A stretch of 64,000 nt of DNA from Cyclobacteriaceae bacterium. Lineage in GTDB: Bacteria; Bacteroidota; Bacteroidia; Cytophagales; Cyclobacteriaceae. The stretch covers positions 58,941-122,940 of the forward strand of contig CATQIH010000033.1 of NCBI GenBank assembly GCA_958296015.1, given 5' to 3'. Below the pieces are notes generated by a model. That model was given only the letters and a program-made list of their open reading frames with translations, was not told where the DNA came from and made no database searches. Positions 9,413-19,143 of this stretch are shown piece by piece (position 1 is the first letter of the stretch; the number at the start of each line of letters is the position of its first letter). The position numbers were made by a program, and so were the translations under genes.

Positions 9413-10440
9413 TGAGTAGAGTCTACAGTTTCGTTGAATCTTTTCTCGATAGCACTGACAAAAGCATTCTTCAAAATTTGATAAATGGCTATACGTACAT
9501 TGGTATCAGGCGAAGACACATCGCCATGAATCGGCACCTGGGTGGCCACCCGGTCTTTGGAAGGGTTCTTCAGTATTTCGGCTCCTGCACCTACCAGTGC
9601 TTCCCACACCTTTCTGAAAAAGCCTTTGCTTTTCACCAGATCCTGTTCGGGACTGAATACATCCAGGTTTTCAAAAAAGGGTTTAAGGTACCCATCAATT
9701 TTTCCGTGATCTACTTTCACTTCCGAAACTAGGCTAAAGGTACCGGCCTTCACATCAAAGCCGCCATAAGCCTGAATAAAGTCGTTTAATTTGGTAAGGT
9801 CTACCCCCATAAATTTGAATTTGGCATCAAGGTCAGGAATCTCTTTCAGGATATTCATTTTCATGTGCAGGTCCATTTTGCCACCTCCTACAGAAGTGGC
9901 TGTTGCTACCAGAGAAGAAGGAAGTGCCTGTGTACTATCTTTGACATTGGATAGATTCTGCGCAAGCAGCTCAAGGTTTTCCACAGCAATATCTACTTTG
10001 GGTGTCACAGATGGGTCCTTGTAATGGATAGTACCATCTGTAATTTTGAAGCGGTTGATGTTGAGCGGTATCAGGTCTTCCAGGGTAGACACCCAGTCGG
10101 TATCTTCGCCGGTCTGTTGCTGGTCGCCTTCTTTTTCTATCACAAAATTCAGTGTAGGACGGGCAAGTATCACTTCGCCTGTAATTTTCCCGTCCAGCAA
10201 AGCCTCCCAGTCTACCGAAAGATCAAGAGTATCGATGGTGACAAACGGTGTGCTGATGCTGTCGTTGGTTTGTTGCAACAAAAGTCCTTTTATGCGATAA
10301 GCCCCCCGGTACAGATGCAGGTCTATATCATCTACGCTGCCGGAGTAGCCATCCATTTCGTTAAGTGTTTTGTTAACGTAGTGCTCAACCACAGGCTCAA
10401 GAGCAAGCCTGATTGCCACTAATACGACTACGACTATCAA
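9409..10440 (-). CDS. DUF748 / AsmA-like envelope protein (first of a tandem pair)
   Basis: A paralog of the downstream gene, 343 residues in the open frame. It has the same architecture: a hydrophobic N-terminus, then a periplasmic beta-rich domain with DLTKLNDFIQAYGGFDVKAG (about 222-241) and VPIHGDVSS near the end. The open frame begins at a TTG (10440). An ATG at 10463 followed by Lys-Lys and hydrophobic codons lies one base out of frame across a run of seven T on the coding strand. One extra T would give a standard signal anchor (MKKVLRFFLIVVVV), so either the TTG is the real start or there is a homopolymer error. Confidence 0.75.
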   Translation of the reverse strand: MIVVVVLVAIRLALEPVVEHYVNKTLNEMDGYSGSVDDIDLHLYRGAYRIKGLLLQQTNDSISTPFVTIDTLDLSVDWEALLDGKITGEVILARPTLNFVIEKEGDQQQTGEDTDWVSTLEDLIPLNINRFKITDGTIHYKDPSVTPKVDIAVENLELLAQNLSNVKDSTQALPSSLVATATSVGGGKMDLHMKMNILKEIPDLDAKFKFMGVDLTKLNDFIQAYGGFDVKAGTFSLVSEVKVDHGKIDGYLKPFFENLDVFSPEQDLVKSKGFFRKVWEALVGAGAEILKNPSKDRVATQVPIHGDVSSPDTNVRIAIYQILKNAFVSAIEKRFNETVDSTQ

Positions 10441-10523
10441 AAAAATCTTAAGACCTTTTTCATGAAAAGAACATTAGTTAAAAAAACCGATATATAATGA
10501 TAACACTTAATTGAACATAGTGT

Positions 10524-10531
10524 TACCTTTG
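10524..10531 (+). promoter_or_regulatory. Candidate promoter -7 box of the small membrane gene
   Basis: TACCTTTG matches TAnnTTTG exactly and lies about 32 bp before the paired ATG codons at 10563/10566. No TTG sits at the ideal -33 distance (the nearest is 10 bp upstream), so this is a partial match. Confidence 0.35.
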
Positions 10532-10578
10532 GTGAATATATCAACTATAAATCCATTCTTTTATGATGTCGTTTTTTT

Positions 10579-10908
10579 TTGTCCTTCATACTTACCCTTG
10601 GCATATCAGAATCAACCGCTCCTATCTATGTGTCTTTTCCCGAGGTTTCTCACCAGGAAACATATGTAACTACCGCTTCGTATTTTCAGATTATAGACGA
10701 ACCCAAATCTATGGAAGAAGGAGACAAAGATGCGTATGAGCCGTATCCTGGGTTTACTATTATAGGAGGTATTATGATTGCCGCTACCATATCTGTAGTT
10801 GCTTTTGTGGTAATCAGGGTTTTTAAACGAATGAGTAAGAGTAGAAGGTATGAGGCTGAAAAAGAGCAGGGCGGAGACGAAAATATAAAAAAGAAACCTA
10901 GAGGATAG
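10579..10908 (+). CDS. Small membrane protein, start region possibly frameshifted
   Basis: A 109-residue open frame beginning with TTG. It has a periplasmic segment, one central TM helix (about residues 60-82) and a basic cytoplasmic tail rich in Lys/Arg/Glu. Upstream, ATG-ATG-TCG at 10563-10571 is separated from the frame by nine T residues (10572-10580). With eight T residues the gene would read MMSFFLSFILTLGISES, a convincing signal peptide. The gene is therefore probably 10563-10908 with a single homopolymer indel. Family unknown. Confidence 0.55.
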   Translation: MSFILTLGISESTAPIYVSFPEVSHQETYVTTASYFQIIDEPKSMEEGDKDAYEPYPGFTIIGGIMIAATISVVAFVVIRVFKRMSKSRRYEAEKEQGGDENIKKKPRG

Positions 10909-11215
10909 TATAACAAGTAATATTGGGAAAAGCTAAAAGTTTATTGTTTTTGTCTTCACTATTTTTGGTGATATTGGCTGCAAAAACTCATTGAAAAGTG
11001 GTATTTTAAGAAAATTTGTTACCATTTACTTTCAACCAACATGGAAAATGGCGAGTTTTATCATAAGCTTTTTTGAACTACTGAACTATTTTTTCAGCTT
11101 ATGTACGCATCCGTTACAGGTTGATTTTTCACATACCAATGGGTTTCCTTATTCTTTTTTATCTTCCCAAATAAGGGAACCCATTATTTTTTATCACCCT
11201 TAGCGTTGGTACTAT
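10909..11215. other. Intergenic spacer
   Basis: About 300 A+T-rich bases. A 70-codon open frame (10991-11203) exists but is Phe/Ser-rich and looks like chance. The only clear element is the hairpin at 11138-11185. Confidence 0.45.
11138..11192 (+). terminator. Probable rho-independent terminator
   Basis: Sixteen-base arms (11138-11153 and 11170-11185) pair at 15 of 16 positions, separated by a 16-base T-rich loop and followed by ATTTTTTAT. The loop is long for a terminator, but the position between two plus-strand genes fits. Confidence 0.5.
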
Positions 11216-11641
11216 ATGATTCAGGTAAAATTCATCAACGATGCTGGTACAATCACTTACAACCAGGATACAGATGTTATAGAAATTGTCTTTGATGGCG
11301 CAGGTAGCTACCAGCAGTATCTCAAAAGCTTGGGCATTGCGCGTGACATGGCCAGGATTTATCACTCTCACACTTATCTTGTTGTATGCCATTGCTTTAT
11401 GAAAGTAAGTCCGGCAAAGTTTATGGCTCTTTTTCTGCGCTGGTTACCACAGTTTGCAGGCAATGAGCAAAGCGAGGAGAATCAACACACCAGCATCTAC
11501 CTAACGGCTGCTACGCACGCTATCAGTGGGCTTCAGGGTTACTTTTCCAGGGAAGGGCTGCTATCTTATGGAGATGTGGCGTGTTACCTTTTTGAATCTC
11601 CGGAAGCTGCTCGCGATTTTATTCAGGTCAGAAGCTTCTGA
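11216..11641 (+). CDS. Hypothetical protein
   Basis: A 141-residue soluble protein I do not recognise. The first 60 residues alternate short strands and a helix (VKFINDAGTITY, VIEIVFDG). The rest is mixed, with two short Cys-containing stretches (VVCHCFM, VACYLF). No signal peptide or TM segment. It stands between a terminator-like hairpin and the S9 peptidase gene. Confidence 0.55.
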   Translation: MIQVKFINDAGTITYNQDTDVIEIVFDGAGSYQQYLKSLGIARDMARIYHSHTYLVVCHCFMKVSPAKFMALFLRWLPQFAGNEQSEENQHTSIYLTAATHAISGLQGYFSREGLLSYGDVACYLFESPEAARDFIQVRSF

Positions 11642-11736
11642 CGATCCTGTCATTTAAAAAAACTCCAGATAAATTCACAAACGACCTGAACATTCTGTAA
11701 GTTCGTGGTTAATAAAAATTTTCACCACGTAATTAT

Positions 11737-14454
11737 ATGAAATTCAAGCTATTTGTATTGCTTTTTGTATGCGCTCTGCCCGCATGGAGTCAGCCTACTC
11801 AAGAGAAATCCCTGGATGCCTGGACACCCAAAGACATTCTTAATACCAAGTATTTGCATTCAGTCACTTTTTCTCCCGATGGCCGTAAGGTGGTCTGGAT
11901 GCAGAAGAGGGCTGTTGAGGATGAAGATAAATATGTTAACGATCTCTATCTGGCACTGCTGGAGGTAAGAAAAGATGGCAAATTTAAAACTGTTCGGCTG
12001 ACCAACGCAGACGAGAACGATCACGATCCTTTGTTTTCCCGAAATGGTGAGACGCTGTATTTTCTTTCTTCGCGTAAAGCAGGTAAAATTCTTTGGTCGC
12101 TCAGCATGTATGGTGGCGAACCGGCAGAGGTAGATTCTTTTCCACAGGGCATCAGTAACCTGGCCTGGCTCAACGACAGTACACTCACTTTTGTCTCCAC
12201 CGAAGGCAAAACATTGTATGAGAAGCAAATGGAAGAACAACATGACAAAACTATGGTGGTAGAAGATTCGGTACATTGGAATACCGATCGGGTATATGCC
12301 TTTGACATTAAAAACAAGACTACCCGCCGCCTGACAGACAATCCCTATCCCGTCTCCGATTATGCGATTTCCCGCAACGGCCAATGGCTGCTGACCGCCT
12401 TGAAAATGAGTCCTCACTACGGCGTTGACGGCTACCCGAAGCCAGCGTTTTATCTGTACGACTTGCAGCACGGTGGCAAGACACAGGTGCTGAAAGGGTT
12501 GCAGACTCCCAAAAGTTTCAAATTTACACCTGATAGCAAGGGGTTCTATTTTATGGCTGACTCTTCGTCCGATGCGCAGTGGAATGGTGCAGGCATTACA
12601 TTACTCTATTACTACGATCTTGCCCAAAAAAACCGTACAAAGGTAAACCTGGACTGGGAGAAAGGGCTGGGGCATGGCTATGAACTCGCTCAGGAACATG
12701 TGGTAGCGCAACTGGCCAACGGAACTACCTATACAACAGCATACTACGCTAAAAAGGGGAACCAGTGGGCCAAAACCAGCATAGACCTCGGTGCCATGCA
12801 GGAACATATCACCGGAATTACTATTTCAGAAGATGGCACTAAAATGATTTTTGACTACTCAACAGCCAGTCAGCTCCCTGAATACTACATTGCCGACATA
12901 TCCGCCCAAAAAGGGAAGCTCTCTTTGTCTCATCAGCAGCAACTGGTTGAACTCAATGAAGAGATCAGTAAAAAAGAAACGGCCCGTGCTGAAGTGATGC
13001 GTTGGAATGGGTATGCAGGCGATGAAGTCACGGGTATTCTCTACTATCCGAAAGATTATGAAGCAGGAAAAAAATACCCGCTGGTGCTATCCATTCATGG
13101 TGGGCCTTCGGGCTGGGATACAGATGCCTGGGATGATAGCTGGGCCTACTTTCCGCAGTTGTACAGCCAACGGGGTGCTTTTGTACTGAAACCTAATTAT
13201 CATGGTTCTGGTAACCACGGACTGGCGTTTGTAGAATCTATCAAAAAAAACTACTACGAACCAGAACTGGAAGATGTGATCAACGGGATCAATGTGTTGG
13301 TAGAAAAAGGGCTAGTAGACCCGGAGAAACTAGGAACGCAGGGCTGGTCCAACGGGGCTATTCTCACCACCATGCTTACCGTAAAATATCCGGATATGTT
13401 CAAAGCTGCTGCTCCCGGTGCCGGCGATGTGAACTGGACCTCCGACTATGGCACCTGCCAGTTTGGCGTCACCTTTGACCAAAGTTATTTTGGTGGCGCA
13501 CCCTGGGATGATGTGGATGGTAAACAATACAATGAAACATATATCCTCAAGTCGCCGATTTTTGAGATGGATAAAGTAAAGACTCCGACTATCATTTTTC
13601 ATGGCAGTGAAGACCGTGCCGTACCACGCGATCAGGGGTGGGAATATTATCGTGCTTTGCAGCAAAACAAACAGGCCCCGGTGCGTTTTCTTTGGTTTCC
13701 CGGCCAGGAGCATGGCATCGATAAGCCTTCGTATCAGTTGCGCAAGATGAAGGAAGAACTAGCCTGGTTTGACAAGTACCTGTTCGACACCTACCAGCCG
13801 GAAAATGAAGCATTCAAAGAAGAAAGTCCGCTCGCCATACTGCTCAACCAGGAAAAGGCCGCCAATGATTCGGGAGCTTATGGAGTAATGAAAAATAAGG
13901 TGCTGGTTCCCGAAGTATTACCAGTGAAAGAAGATTCCATTGCCATCGGTCGTTTTGAGGTCACCAATGCGCAGTACAAAGCGTTTGAGCCAACGTATCG
14001 TTTCAAGGCTACTGATGCCAATAAGCCTATCTGCGGCATAGGTCTTGAAAAAGCCAAAGCTTACACCGTATGGCTAAGCAAAGAAACCGGGGCAACCTAC
14101 CGCCTTCCCAATGTCAAAGAGGCTAAAAAGCTTCAGCAAGAAGCTCGCAAAGCGGGAGCCAAAGAAAATACCCTGAACTATTGGGCGGGTTATGAGATTA
14201 CCTGGGAGGAACTGGCAGATTTCAAGAAGAAATTCGGCACTACCAAAACCAGCCTAATCAAAGAAGTAGGGAACTATAAGCCTGTATCGGTAGGAGAAGC
14301 AAAGATTTACGACTTGGGTGGTAATGTGGCAGAGCTTGCCGCAGATGGGTCTGTTTATGGCTATAGCGCCTACGACTATGTAGATCCCAACCAACCTGCT
14401 TCAAATGCCAGTGCTGAACATACAGGCTTTAGAATTGTAAAAGATGGTAAGTAG
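11737..14454 (+). CDS. S9 family prolyl-oligopeptidase-like peptidase fused to a SUMF1-like domain
   Basis: A 905-residue exported protein with a signal peptide (cleavage near AWSQ, about residue 19). Residues 30-400 hold WD40-like beta-propeller repeats (for example VTFSPDGRKVVW). Residues 420-690 form the alpha/beta hydrolase domain with the triad Ser538 (GWSNG), Asp626 (GSEDR) and His659 (QEHG). Residues about 735-905 resemble a formylglycine-generating-enzyme/SUMF1 domain: IGRFEVTNAQYKAF, CGIGLEKAKAYTVWLS, TYRLPNVKEA, YDLGGNVAELA, and the closing HTGFRIVKDG. The peptidase probably cleaves peptides in the periplasm; the SUMF1-like part may bind ligand rather than act as an enzyme. It is followed 50 bp later by another peptidase. 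Confidence 0.9.
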   Translation: MKFKLFVLLFVCALPAWSQPTQEKSLDAWTPKDILNTKYLHSVTFSPDGRKVVWMQKRAVEDEDKYVNDLYLALLEVRKDGKFKTVRLTNADENDHDPLFSRNGETLYFLSSRKAGKILWSLSMYGGEPAEVDSFPQGISNLAWLNDSTLTFVSTEGKTLYEKQMEEQHDKTMVVEDSVHWNTDRVYAFDIKNKTTRRLTDNPYPVSDYAISRNGQWLLTALKMSPHYGVDGYPKPAFYLYDLQHGGKTQVLKGLQTPKSFKFTPDSKGFYFMADSSSDAQWNGAGITLLYYYDLAQKNRTKVNLDWEKGLGHGYELAQEHVVAQLANGTTYTTAYYAKKGNQWAKTSIDLGAMQEHITGITISEDGTKMIFDYSTASQLPEYYIADISAQKGKLSLSHQQQLVELNEEISKKETARAEVMRWNGYAGDEVTGILYYPKDYEAGKKYPLVLSIHGGPSGWDTDAWDDSWAYFPQLYSQRGAFVLKPNYHGSGNHGLAFVESIKKNYYEPELEDVINGINVLVEKGLVDPEKLGTQGWSNGAILTTMLTVKYPDMFKAAAPGAGDVNWTSDYGTCQFGVTFDQSYFGGAPWDDVDGKQYNETYILKSPIFEMDKVKTPTIIFHGSEDRAVPRDQGWEYYRALQQNKQAPVRFLWFPGQEHGIDKPSYQLRKMKEELAWFDKYLFDTYQPENEAFKEESPLAILLNQEKAANDSGAYGVMKNKVLVPEVLPVKEDSIAIGRFEVTNAQYKAFEPTYRFKATDANKPICGIGLEKAKAYTVWLSKETGATYRLPNVKEAKKLQQEARKAGAKENTLNYWAGYEITWEELADFKKKFGTTKTSLIKEVGNYKPVSVGEAKIYDLGGNVAELAADGSVYGYSAYDYVDPNQPASNASAEHTGFRIVKDGK

Positions 14455-14503
14455 CGTGTAATTTTTATTATTTTGCCACAATAAAACAAAACACTATTAC
14501 ACC

Positions 14504-16327
14504 ATGAAAAAACGATACATATACCTATGCTACATAGCTTTAACAACTGCCTGCCAGCCATCTGCTGATGATCATAAGGAAAATAATGCCGCTCAGCAAG
14601 CCCAATCTTTTATAGATAACTATACAAAGCAATTTGTTCCGCTGTATACCGCTTCTTCTGCGGCCGAGTGGGAGGCCAATACGCATATTGTAGAAGGCGA
14701 TACCACCAATGCCTACAACGTGCAGCAGGCCAACGAAGCCCTGGCCAGCTTTACCGGCAGCGAAGCACATATCAGCCAGGCCCGCGAGTTGCTTCAGCAG
14801 GATGGCCTGGACACTATCCGGATCAAACAACTGGAGACGATCTTGTATGCCGCTGCCAACAATCCGGCAACCGTCAGTGACGTGGTTAAAGAACGCATCA
14901 GGGCAGAAGCCGCACAGACAGAATTATTGTTTGGGTATGACTTCAATATCAACGGTCAATCAGTTTCTGTCAACGATATCGATGATATTCTCAAAGGCAC
15001 CAACGACCTGGATACCCGGCTCAATGCATGGGAAAGCAGCAAAGAAGTAGGAAAAACGCTGCGCAAAGGATTGCTTGACCTGCGCCGCCTACGCAACCAA
15101 ACCGTGCAAGCCTTGGGCTATGACGACTATTTTGCCTACCAGGTGTCAGACTACGGTATGTCGGTAGAGGAGATGATGCAACTCAACAATCAACTGATTC
15201 AGGACATCTGGCCGCTCTACCGCGAGTTGCATACTTATGCCCGCTACGAATTGGCCAAACGCTACGGTGTCAGACAGGTGCCTGATATGCTGCCCGCCCA
15301 CTGGCTGCCCAACCGATGGGGACAAGATTGGTCAGCTATGGTGGATGTGGAAGGACTGGATATTGACCCGGTGCTGGAAGAAAAGGGGCAGGAGTGGCTG
15401 ATCCACCAGGCAGAACGGTTTTATATCAGCCTGGGCTTTGACAGTCTGCCTGGTAGCTTCTGGGAAAAAAGCAGCCTGTATCCGGCTCCTGAAAATGCAG
15501 ATTACAAAAAGAACAATCACGCCTCTGCCTGGCATATGAACCTGCAACACGATGTCCGCTGCCTGATGAGCGTGATCCCCAATGAGGAATGGTACGAAAC
15601 TACCCACCACGAGCTGGGGCATATTTATTACTACCAGAGTTATACCAATCCTAACGTGCCGCCCTTGTTGCGCGGCGGTGCCAACCGCGGATTCCATGAA
15701 GCAATAGGCAGTATGATGGGGCTGGCGGCCATGCAAAAGCCCTTTATGGCTGGCCTGGGACTGGTAGATAGCACTGCGCAAACTGATGAAACCAAAAGCC
15801 TGCTCAAAGAAGCACTGAACTACATCGTCTTCATCCCATTTTCTGCCGGTGTGATGACCCACTTTGAGCATGATCTCTATGCTGATAGCCTGTCGGATAA
15901 CCAGCTCAACCAACGGTGGTGGGAACTGACTGCCAAGTATCAGGGTATGGTGCCCCCTTCGCCTCGTGGAGAAGAGTATACCGATGCGGCCTCCAAAACC
16001 CACATTAATAATGATGCAGCCCAGTATTACGATTATGCGATTTCCTACGCCCTGTTGTTTCAACTGCACAACCATATCTCAGAAAAAATACTCCACCAAA
16101 ATCCCAGAGCTACCAATTACTATGGTCATAAAGAGATAGGTGATTTTCTTAAAAAAATACTGACTCCCGGTGCCACCCGCAACTGGCAGCAACTGTTGCA
16201 GGAAACCACCGGAGAGCAACTTAGCGCACAGGGTATGCTGACCTATTTTGAACCATTGACAGATTATTTAAAGAAGGTGAACAAAGGCAGGAAGTATACC
16301 CTGCCTGAAACAATGGATAATTTGTGA
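14504..16327 (+). CDS. M2 family (ACE-like) zinc dipeptidyl carboxypeptidase, lipoprotein
   Basis: A 607-residue protein. The N-terminus (YLCYIALTTACQ) has a lipobox-like Cys at about residue 17, so it is likely a lipoprotein. The zinc site is HELGH (369-373), with the downstream Glu399 in the motif GFHEAIG. Both are typical of peptidase family M2 (angiotensin-converting-enzyme-like). The length equals bacterial M2 enzymes, which remove C-terminal dipeptides. It lies just behind the S9 peptidase on the same strand, so the two may form a peptide-degrading unit of the cell envelope. Confidence 0.9.
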   Translation: MKKRYIYLCYIALTTACQPSADDHKENNAAQQAQSFIDNYTKQFVPLYTASSAAEWEANTHIVEGDTTNAYNVQQANEALASFTGSEAHISQARELLQQDGLDTIRIKQLETILYAAANNPATVSDVVKERIRAEAAQTELLFGYDFNINGQSVSVNDIDDILKGTNDLDTRLNAWESSKEVGKTLRKGLLDLRRLRNQTVQALGYDDYFAYQVSDYGMSVEEMMQLNNQLIQDIWPLYRELHTYARYELAKRYGVRQVPDMLPAHWLPNRWGQDWSAMVDVEGLDIDPVLEEKGQEWLIHQAERFYISLGFDSLPGSFWEKSSLYPAPENADYKKNNHASAWHMNLQHDVRCLMSVIPNEEWYETTHHELGHIYYYQSYTNPNVPPLLRGGANRGFHEAIGSMMGLAAMQKPFMAGLGLVDSTAQTDETKSLLKEALNYIVFIPFSAGVMTHFEHDLYADSLSDNQLNQRWWELTAKYQGMVPPSPRGEEYTDAASKTHINNDAAQYYDYAISYALLFQLHNHISEKILHQNPRATNYYGHKEIGDFLKKILTPGATRNWQQLLQETTGEQLSAQGMLTYFEPLTDYLKKVNKGRKYTLPETMDNL

Positions 16328-16615
16328 GCCCATATCTAGAATACTGAATGAGTATGGCTACGTGCGCGGGTAGAAGCTATGTTGGTTTATCAACAACGTT
16401 TTTGTACATTTAAATGTATTCACAGATATTTCTGTTTTCATTACAAACGATGCATATGTAATGAAAATGGTTATTACACAGGCTGACAGTTTCCGATGCA
16501 ACTTATACACTAAATTATGATGATTGCTTTTTTGTAAAACTTTTTTAACTGTAGGTTCAATTTTTTATATATTAGTCTTTATTTTTTTTAATACTACGTT
16601 TAAATATTTTTTTAA

Positions 16616-17713
16616 ATGTTATCTAAACTTCAACCTCTGACGCGTCTCGATGTAACCAAAACGTATCTGCCGCCACAAGAGCGATATAATCAGTATCTCG
16701 AAGAAATATGGCAGCAGGGCTGGATTACCAACAACGGGCCTATTGTACAAAAGCTGGAACGTAATCTGGAAACTTACCTGGGTGTGAAGCATCTACAGTA
16801 CGTAACCAACGGCACTATCGCTTTGCAGCTTGCCATCCGTGCCTTTGAGCTGACAGGAGAAATCATCACTACGCCTTATTCCTATATAGCAACCACTTCC
16901 TCCATTTTATGGGAAAATTGTACGCCCGTGTTTGTAGATATTGATGGAAAGAGCCTTTGCATTGATGCCAATCTTATCGAGGCGCAGATTACCAATAAAA
17001 CATCCGCTATCATGGCTACCCATGTGTATGGGCTTCCCTGCGAAGTGGAAAAGATCGGAGCCATTGCCAAAAGGTACAACCTGAAAGTGATTTACGATGG
17101 CGCGCACGCTTTTGGCGTAAAAATTAATGGTACCTCTATTTATCAGTATGGAGATGTATCTACAGCTAGTTTTCATGCGACCAAGCTGTTTCATACCATT
17201 GAAGGCGGTGCCGTAATCACCCAAAACAGCGAATTGTCAGAAAAACTGTTTCTGAGCAAAGCTTTCGGCCACCGTGCTGAAGAATATTATCAGGTAGGCA
17301 TCAACGGGAAAAACTCAGAGTTTCATGCAGCTATGGGATTGTGTAACCTGCCCATGGTAGACAGCATCATCGGGCAAAGAAAAGCTATTTTTGAGCGATA
17401 TGCAGCACTTTTGTCCGGTCTGCCTGTTCGTATCTTGCAGATTGATAAAAACATCACATATAATTATGCTTATTTTCCGGTCATTTTTGAAACGCACGAT
17501 GACATGTTGAAGGTGAAAGCAGCGTTGGAACAGGAAAATATTTTTCCCAGAAGGTATTTTTATCCTTCGCTCAATCGGCTGCCTTTTCGTGAAGGAGAAG
17601 CCTGTCCGGTGTCCGAAGATATCAGCCAGAAAGTGCTCTGCCTGCCTTTTTATCATCAACTTGCTCAGCAAGATGTCCAGAGAATTGCTTTGATCATCCG
17701 TAAATCCCTGTAA
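16616..17713 (+). CDS. DegT/DnrJ/EryC1/StrS sugar aminotransferase
   Basis: A 365-residue PLP enzyme of the sugar-nucleotide aminotransferase family, first gene of the plus-strand glycan operon. The PLP lysine is K190 in SFHATKLFHTIEGG. The TNGTIALQLAI loop (near 63-73) and DGAHAFG (about 162-168) also fit. Such enzymes convert a keto-sugar nucleotide to an amino sugar using glutamate. It starts behind a 290-bp very A+T-rich spacer that probably holds the operon promoter. The next gene (WbqC) follows after 1 bp. The exact amino sugar is not predictable. Confidence 0.9.
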   Translation: MLSKLQPLTRLDVTKTYLPPQERYNQYLEEIWQQGWITNNGPIVQKLERNLETYLGVKHLQYVTNGTIALQLAIRAFELTGEIITTPYSYIATTSSILWENCTPVFVDIDGKSLCIDANLIEAQITNKTSAIMATHVYGLPCEVEKIGAIAKRYNLKVIYDGAHAFGVKINGTSIYQYGDVSTASFHATKLFHTIEGGAVITQNSELSEKLFLSKAFGHRAEEYYQVGINGKNSEFHAAMGLCNLPMVDSIIGQRKAIFERYAALLSGLPVRILQIDKNITYNYAYFPVIFETHDDMLKVKAALEQENIFPRRYFYPSLNRLPFREGEACPVSEDISQKVLCLPFYHQLAQQDVQRIALIIRKSL

Positions 17714-17714
17714 T

Positions 17715-18425
17715 ATGCGGCTTGCTGTTATGCAACCTTATGTGTTTCCTTATATTGGCTACTTCCAGCTTATCCAGGCAGCAGATCGGTTTGTGTTTTA
17801 CGATGATGTCAATTTTATCAAACGAGGCTGGATTCATCGCAACAACCTGCTGGTCAATGGTTCGCACTTTCTTTTCAGCATTCCACTGGCGCAGGTAAGC
17901 CAGCATAAACTAATCAATGAAACGGAACTGCACCCTGACACTTATGACGCTTGGCGACAAAAATTTGCTAAAACGATAACGCAAAGCTACAAAACAGCTC
18001 CTTATTTTAGGGCTGTCTATCCGCTTATTATGAACGTGCTGGATCAAACATACGATTCGGTGGCTGCGCTTGCCGAAGAGAGTCTGAGAAGCGTTGCCAG
18101 TTATCTGAACATAGCTACTTCTTTGGTAAGGTCATCTTCACTATCTTACCCACGAGCATCAAAAGGGCAGGAAAGGATACTGGCGATCTGCCGGCAACAG
18201 CAAGCCTCAGTATACATCAACCTGATGGGCGGGGCTGCACTGTATGAGCATGAACTTTTTGCCGGAGAAGGCATAGACCTAAAATTCATACAGGCGGAAG
18301 AAATCATCTATGCGCAATTCAAACAGCCATTTGTGTCCAATCTCTCCATCATCGACGTGCTGATGTTCAACAGCCAGGAAGAAATCAGTCATATGCTGCA
18401 ACAATACCGTTTGGTTACGCTTTAA
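17715..18425 (+). CDS. WbqC family protein
   Basis: A 236-residue cytoplasmic protein of the WbqC-like family (PF08889), recognised by its start LAVMQPYVFPYIGYFQLI and by FYDDVNFIKRGWIHRN (28-43). Family members occur in O-antigen and capsule loci and next to aminotransferases. The biochemical activity is not firmly established; a role in making amino-sugar or modified-sugar precursors is inferred from context. The gene is tightly packed with its neighbours (1 bp and 18 bp), supporting an operon. Confidence 0.9.
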   Translation: MRLAVMQPYVFPYIGYFQLIQAADRFVFYDDVNFIKRGWIHRNNLLVNGSHFLFSIPLAQVSQHKLINETELHPDTYDAWRQKFAKTITQSYKTAPYFRAVYPLIMNVLDQTYDSVAALAEESLRSVASYLNIATSLVRSSSLSYPRASKGQERILAICRQQQASVYINLMGGAALYEHELFAGEGIDLKFIQAEEIIYAQFKQPFVSNLSIIDVLMFNSQEEISHMLQQYRLVTL

Positions 18426-18443
18426 AACAGATTAAAAAAGACT

Positions 18444-19142
18444 ATGAATCTATCAGCCACTCCCAGGAAGATCATCATCTTTGGCGACAGCCAGTTGGCC
18501 AGCCTGGCGCATTTTTATTTCAAACACGACAGCCCGCATGAGGTAGTCGGTTTTACGGTAGACCGGCAATACATGAAAGCCGATACCTACGAAGGCTTAC
18601 CGATGGTTCCTTTTGAAGCGGTAGAACAGCACTTTTCACCGGCGGATTTTAGTATGTTTCTGCCCATCAGTTTTAAAAAGATGAATTACCTGCGGCGCGG
18701 CAAGTACGAAGCTGCCAAACAGAAAGGCTACCACCTGGTGAGCTATGTTAGCTCCAAAGCCACCACCTGGCCCGACCTGGATATTGGCGATAACTGTTTT
18801 ATCTTTGAAGATAATACGATCCAACCGTTCGTTAAGATCGGTAACAATTGCGTATTGTGGAGCGGCAACCATATTGGGCACCATACCGTTATCAAAGACC
18901 ATGTGTTTATCACCTCACATGTGGTCGTTTCCGGTGCCTGCGTCATCGAAGATCATGCATTTTTTGGGGTGAATGCCACCATTCGAGACGAAACCCACAT
19001 TGCAGAAGCCACGCTGGTGGGTATGGGTGCCAACATCACCAAAGATACCAAGCCCTATGAGATTCACTTAGGGCAGAGTTCTACCGTGATGCGCAAAAAG
19101 AGCGTGGACCTGGACAGTATTTCACACAAAAGCGAAGGCTGA
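18444..19142 (+). CDS. NeuD/PglD-like sugar acyltransferase, left-handed beta-helix
   Basis: A 232-residue protein. Residues 9-75 form a Rossmann-like substrate-binding domain (IIIFGDSQLASLAHFYF). Residues 105-215 form a left-handed beta-helix with hexapeptide repeats (IGDNCFIFED, IGNNCVLWSG, IKDHVFITSH, IEDHAFFGVN) and catalytic-type histidines in NHIGHH. Relatives N- or O-acetylate nucleotide-linked sugars, so it may act on the amino sugar made by the upstream aminotransferase. It is followed after 1 bp by the glycosidase-like gene. Confidence 0.85.
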   Translation: MNLSATPRKIIIFGDSQLASLAHFYFKHDSPHEVVGFTVDRQYMKADTYEGLPMVPFEAVEQHFSPADFSMFLPISFKKMNYLRRGKYEAAKQKGYHLVSYVSSKATTWPDLDIGDNCFIFEDNTIQPFVKIGNNCVLWSGNHIGHHTVIKDHVFITSHVVVSGACVIEDHAFFGVNATIRDETHIAEATLVGMGANITKDTKPYEIHLGQSSTVMRKKSVDLDSISHKSEG

Positions 19143-19143
19143 T

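Noticed and set aside
10991..11203. A 70-codon plus-strand frame in a spacer
   Set aside because: It is Phe/Ser-rich, overlaps the terminator-like hairpin and has no homology cues.
15332..16075. A 247-codon minus-strand frame opposite the M2 peptidase
   Set aside because: The plus strand carries the HELGH zinc motif and conserved residues, so the antisense frame is a by-product of codon bias.
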